From Gymnorhina tibicen (taxonomy: Eukaryota > Chordata > Aves > Passeriformes > Artamidae), in contig VXAZ01001688.1 in NCBI GenBank assembly GCA_013399875.1, forward strand, positions 1,029,670 to 1,093,669: a stretch of DNA of 64,000 bases, read 5' to 3'. Shown here in pieces: positions 62,036-64,000 of this stretch (within the stretch, counting starts at the first letter, position 1; the number at the start of each line of letters is the position of its first letter). The notes below the pieces were generated by a model. The model saw nothing but the letters and a program-made list of their open reading frames with translations. It searched no databases and was not told where the DNA came from. Both the position numbers and the translations under genes were made by a program.

Positions 62036-64000
62036 CTCCAGGTCACAGCTGAGGTTATTGGCAGGTCACTGTGATTAAGCCTGTGTTCTGTTGCCTTCAG
62101 CACCCTTAATGGCATAAATAAAGGGATTGAGGTCCAAGCCCTGCCACAACACCAAGAAGCCTGAAGTGTTAGAGATGATAATGAAGGCCTGGTAATAACG
62201 ATGCGCTTTGAGTCAGAGGCAAAGTTAGGATGAGCCTAACAGGTACCCATTGATCACCGTGTTGCCATTGGACTGCTGTGTGTGTTGTATGCCTGCTTCC
62301 AGAATTGCATTTTTGGAGAATCCTGGTGCAGATTTTTAGCTGGATTTTTGTTCAGACAGCATTTTGCATTCAGCTTGTAAAACTGCATAGCAGTACCAAA
62401 AATGTAGGAACCTTCAAAGCCTCCAAGCTCCTCCAGCTCCCACCAGAGAGCCAGAAATGAGAATCCCACATGACAAAAAACAAGCAATAATTAAAAATCC
62501 CTATTTTGCCCAAAGAATTCCTTTGTTCGAGGTATGTAAATGTCTTTGCCTGCTTGTAAGTTATTTCATTTTTGATAGTGCCTTAGCTCAGTAATCTGAG
62601 CTTGGGAATAGAGGAGTCTGAAAGGAGTGTTACTCTGAAACAAAACACCTGTCTTTCAGTCAAGACTAAATTGACAAGCAACAATTTAGTTGTCTAAACT
62701 CAGAGCTTTCAGGATTTCAGACTACATAAATGTCAAGATGCCTAGGTAGGGCTCAAAGGTGAGCGACAGTGTAGGCAAATATACATTGGAACTTCAATTA
62801 TCCAAGCCCTGATCACTCTCAGTTACCTGAAGTTTAAACATGTCTGCCTTCACTCTGGGTTTCTACATTTTTCTGTAAAAACCCTTTGTACTGAGTCACC
62901 TGTCTTTGCCCAGCGGAGTCTGTAAAGTTTGAAGAGCTCATCTCCTGAGGAGCTTGGTATGTCTGCCAGATCACAACCCCTCTCTGATGGAGCCTGTAAT
63001 TATTCCTTCATGTTGCCTGGTGCATTTGGATAGAAGTATTAAAATCAATAAATTACTGTTTTCAGCTGTGCTATCCCAGCCACATTCCTCTTTTCCATGG
63101 GCTTGGTGTCACTGAGGCACCTTCCCCCTGACACGGAGAGTATCTGCGTGGAAATGCCTTGGAGCCTGAACTGGAATTCTTTAATGATTCCCTGTATGGA
63201 GACTGTGTCCTCTGATGAGCAGTCAGAGGATGGGATGGACTTTGCTAGTTAGCCATAGTCCCCACTAGTGCACCAAATTCTTCCCTTCATTGCTCTCCTG
63301 TAAAATCTTTGGCATTGACTGACATCCAAGAGCCAAATATGCCTTGATTTCCACAGTTTAGGAGCTTATAAAGCTGCTGAGATCCCAGTCAAGACCCTCA
63401 GAGAAATTTTGCTTTACACTTTCCTCACTTTCAACACTTTCTCTCAATACATCCCAGTTACTTTTGAGAGGTTTTTTTGTGATTTGAGAGGTAGCAGTTC
63501 CCATTGGCAGGTCCCTACACCAGCTACAGAATTAAAAAGTTTTGAGCTGGCAGGAAAGTATGTGAGACCTCCTCACCTCCTTTTGCATCTTTATGTTTTC
63601 CAGCCTCATTTTCACTCCGTTCTTGCCTTACGTTTGCCACTTCTAGTTTCTCCCAGTGCTTCCTAACATCATCTGTTCTCTCTGAGGGGTGAAGGGAGTC
63701 CCTCTTCTTTTCTCCTTGCTCTCCAGCAAGCATTTTCCTCTTTATCCTTTGGGGGAGGCGTCTAAACCAGAGTAAGGAGAGGAGATTTTTGTTCCATCCC
63801 CAGAGAGAATCTGAATAGGCCAGTGTGCTGGGCAGACCCTTCTGGGAAATGAGGGGTGGAACGCACTAATCTGGGCTGGGGTCCCTTTCCAGAGACACGT
63901 TCCTCGGTGGCACTGGGGGATGAAAGCTGCTGTGCGAGTGCTGCCTCCTCTGCAGTGTGGGATTTTTGGGTTGGATGAGCCCCCTGAACAATAAACCAGC
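62036..64000. other. Non-coding stretch, no gene seen
   Basis: No open frame over about 86 codons and no domain. A short AGCTCA/TGAGCT inverted repeat is at 62585-62602. The last 200 bases are GC-richer without a recognisable element. Nothing else was recognised. Confidence 0.55.

Noticed and set aside
62583..62603. tRNA-like A-box word TTAGCTCAGTAAT
   Set aside because: No B box at the right distance and no acceptor stem. It is a short inverted repeat only.
1..64000. CRISPR arrays, bacterial operons, phage, retroviral LTR pairs or mitochondrial insertions
   Set aside because: No regularly spaced direct repeats, no paired long terminal repeats with a viral interior, and no mitochondrial gene wording were seen on either strand.

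Overview
The window looks like vertebrate nuclear DNA, most likely from a bird and probably a neoavian or passerine one. The basis is two 5'-truncated CR1 LINE copies (about 2944-3088 and 21966-22490, both on the minus strand). Their 3' ends carry the avian CR1 tail, including the TCATAGAATCACAGAAT remnant of the terminal 8-bp repeat. Low repeat density, sparse CpG and small assembly gaps at homopolymers fit a bird draft assembly. The species and locus cannot be named from the sequence alone.

No protein-coding gene could be supported. The longest open frames are 189 codons (minus strand, 40402-40968) and about 165 codons (minus strand, 44045-44539 and 26198-26689). None shows a recognisable domain, and lengths like these are about what chance gives in 64 kb. 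Whether the window is an intergenic desert or the inside of a very large intron is unresolved. One splice-site pair (30591-30708) could mark a small exon of a noncoding or unrecognised transcript, but this is weak.

Layout: 1-5400 is non-coding, with a possible conserved block (180-560), a small tandem duplication (705-747), a CR1 fragment and an ancient LINE/SINE-type tail (4790-4870). An assembly gap of 88 N lies at 5462-5549 between opposing homopolymers. The stretch 5900-7110 looks most like a vertebrate conserved non-coding element, with clustered homeodomain-type and TCF/LEF-type motifs. From 7 to 36 kb the DNA is mostly featureless, with further candidate conserved blocks (13600-13880, 20060-20480), the longer CR1 copy and a possible MIR-like relic (27325-27430). 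From 36 to 50 kb there are inverted repeats (36085-36160, 36434-36451, 41256-41286, 46738-46776), a candidate conserved block (38130-38570), an AT microsatellite (39189-39247), a C-rich tract with one unresolved base (42359-42389), a possible MIR relic (43335-43411) and an A-rich tract (49943-50024). From 50 to 64 kb there are GC-richer patches without island character, a candidate conserved block (55640-55930), an L2/L3-like tail (61431-61528) and a MIR-like relic (61951-62035).

The most reasonable biological reading is a regulatory gene desert or intron: old repeats, few young ones, and several islands that look constrained. I see no sign of a new enzyme system, mobile cassette, CRISPR array or viral insertion. 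Repeat family names come from consensus sequences remembered rather than searched. Calls of conserved elements are by texture and motif content and need an alignment.
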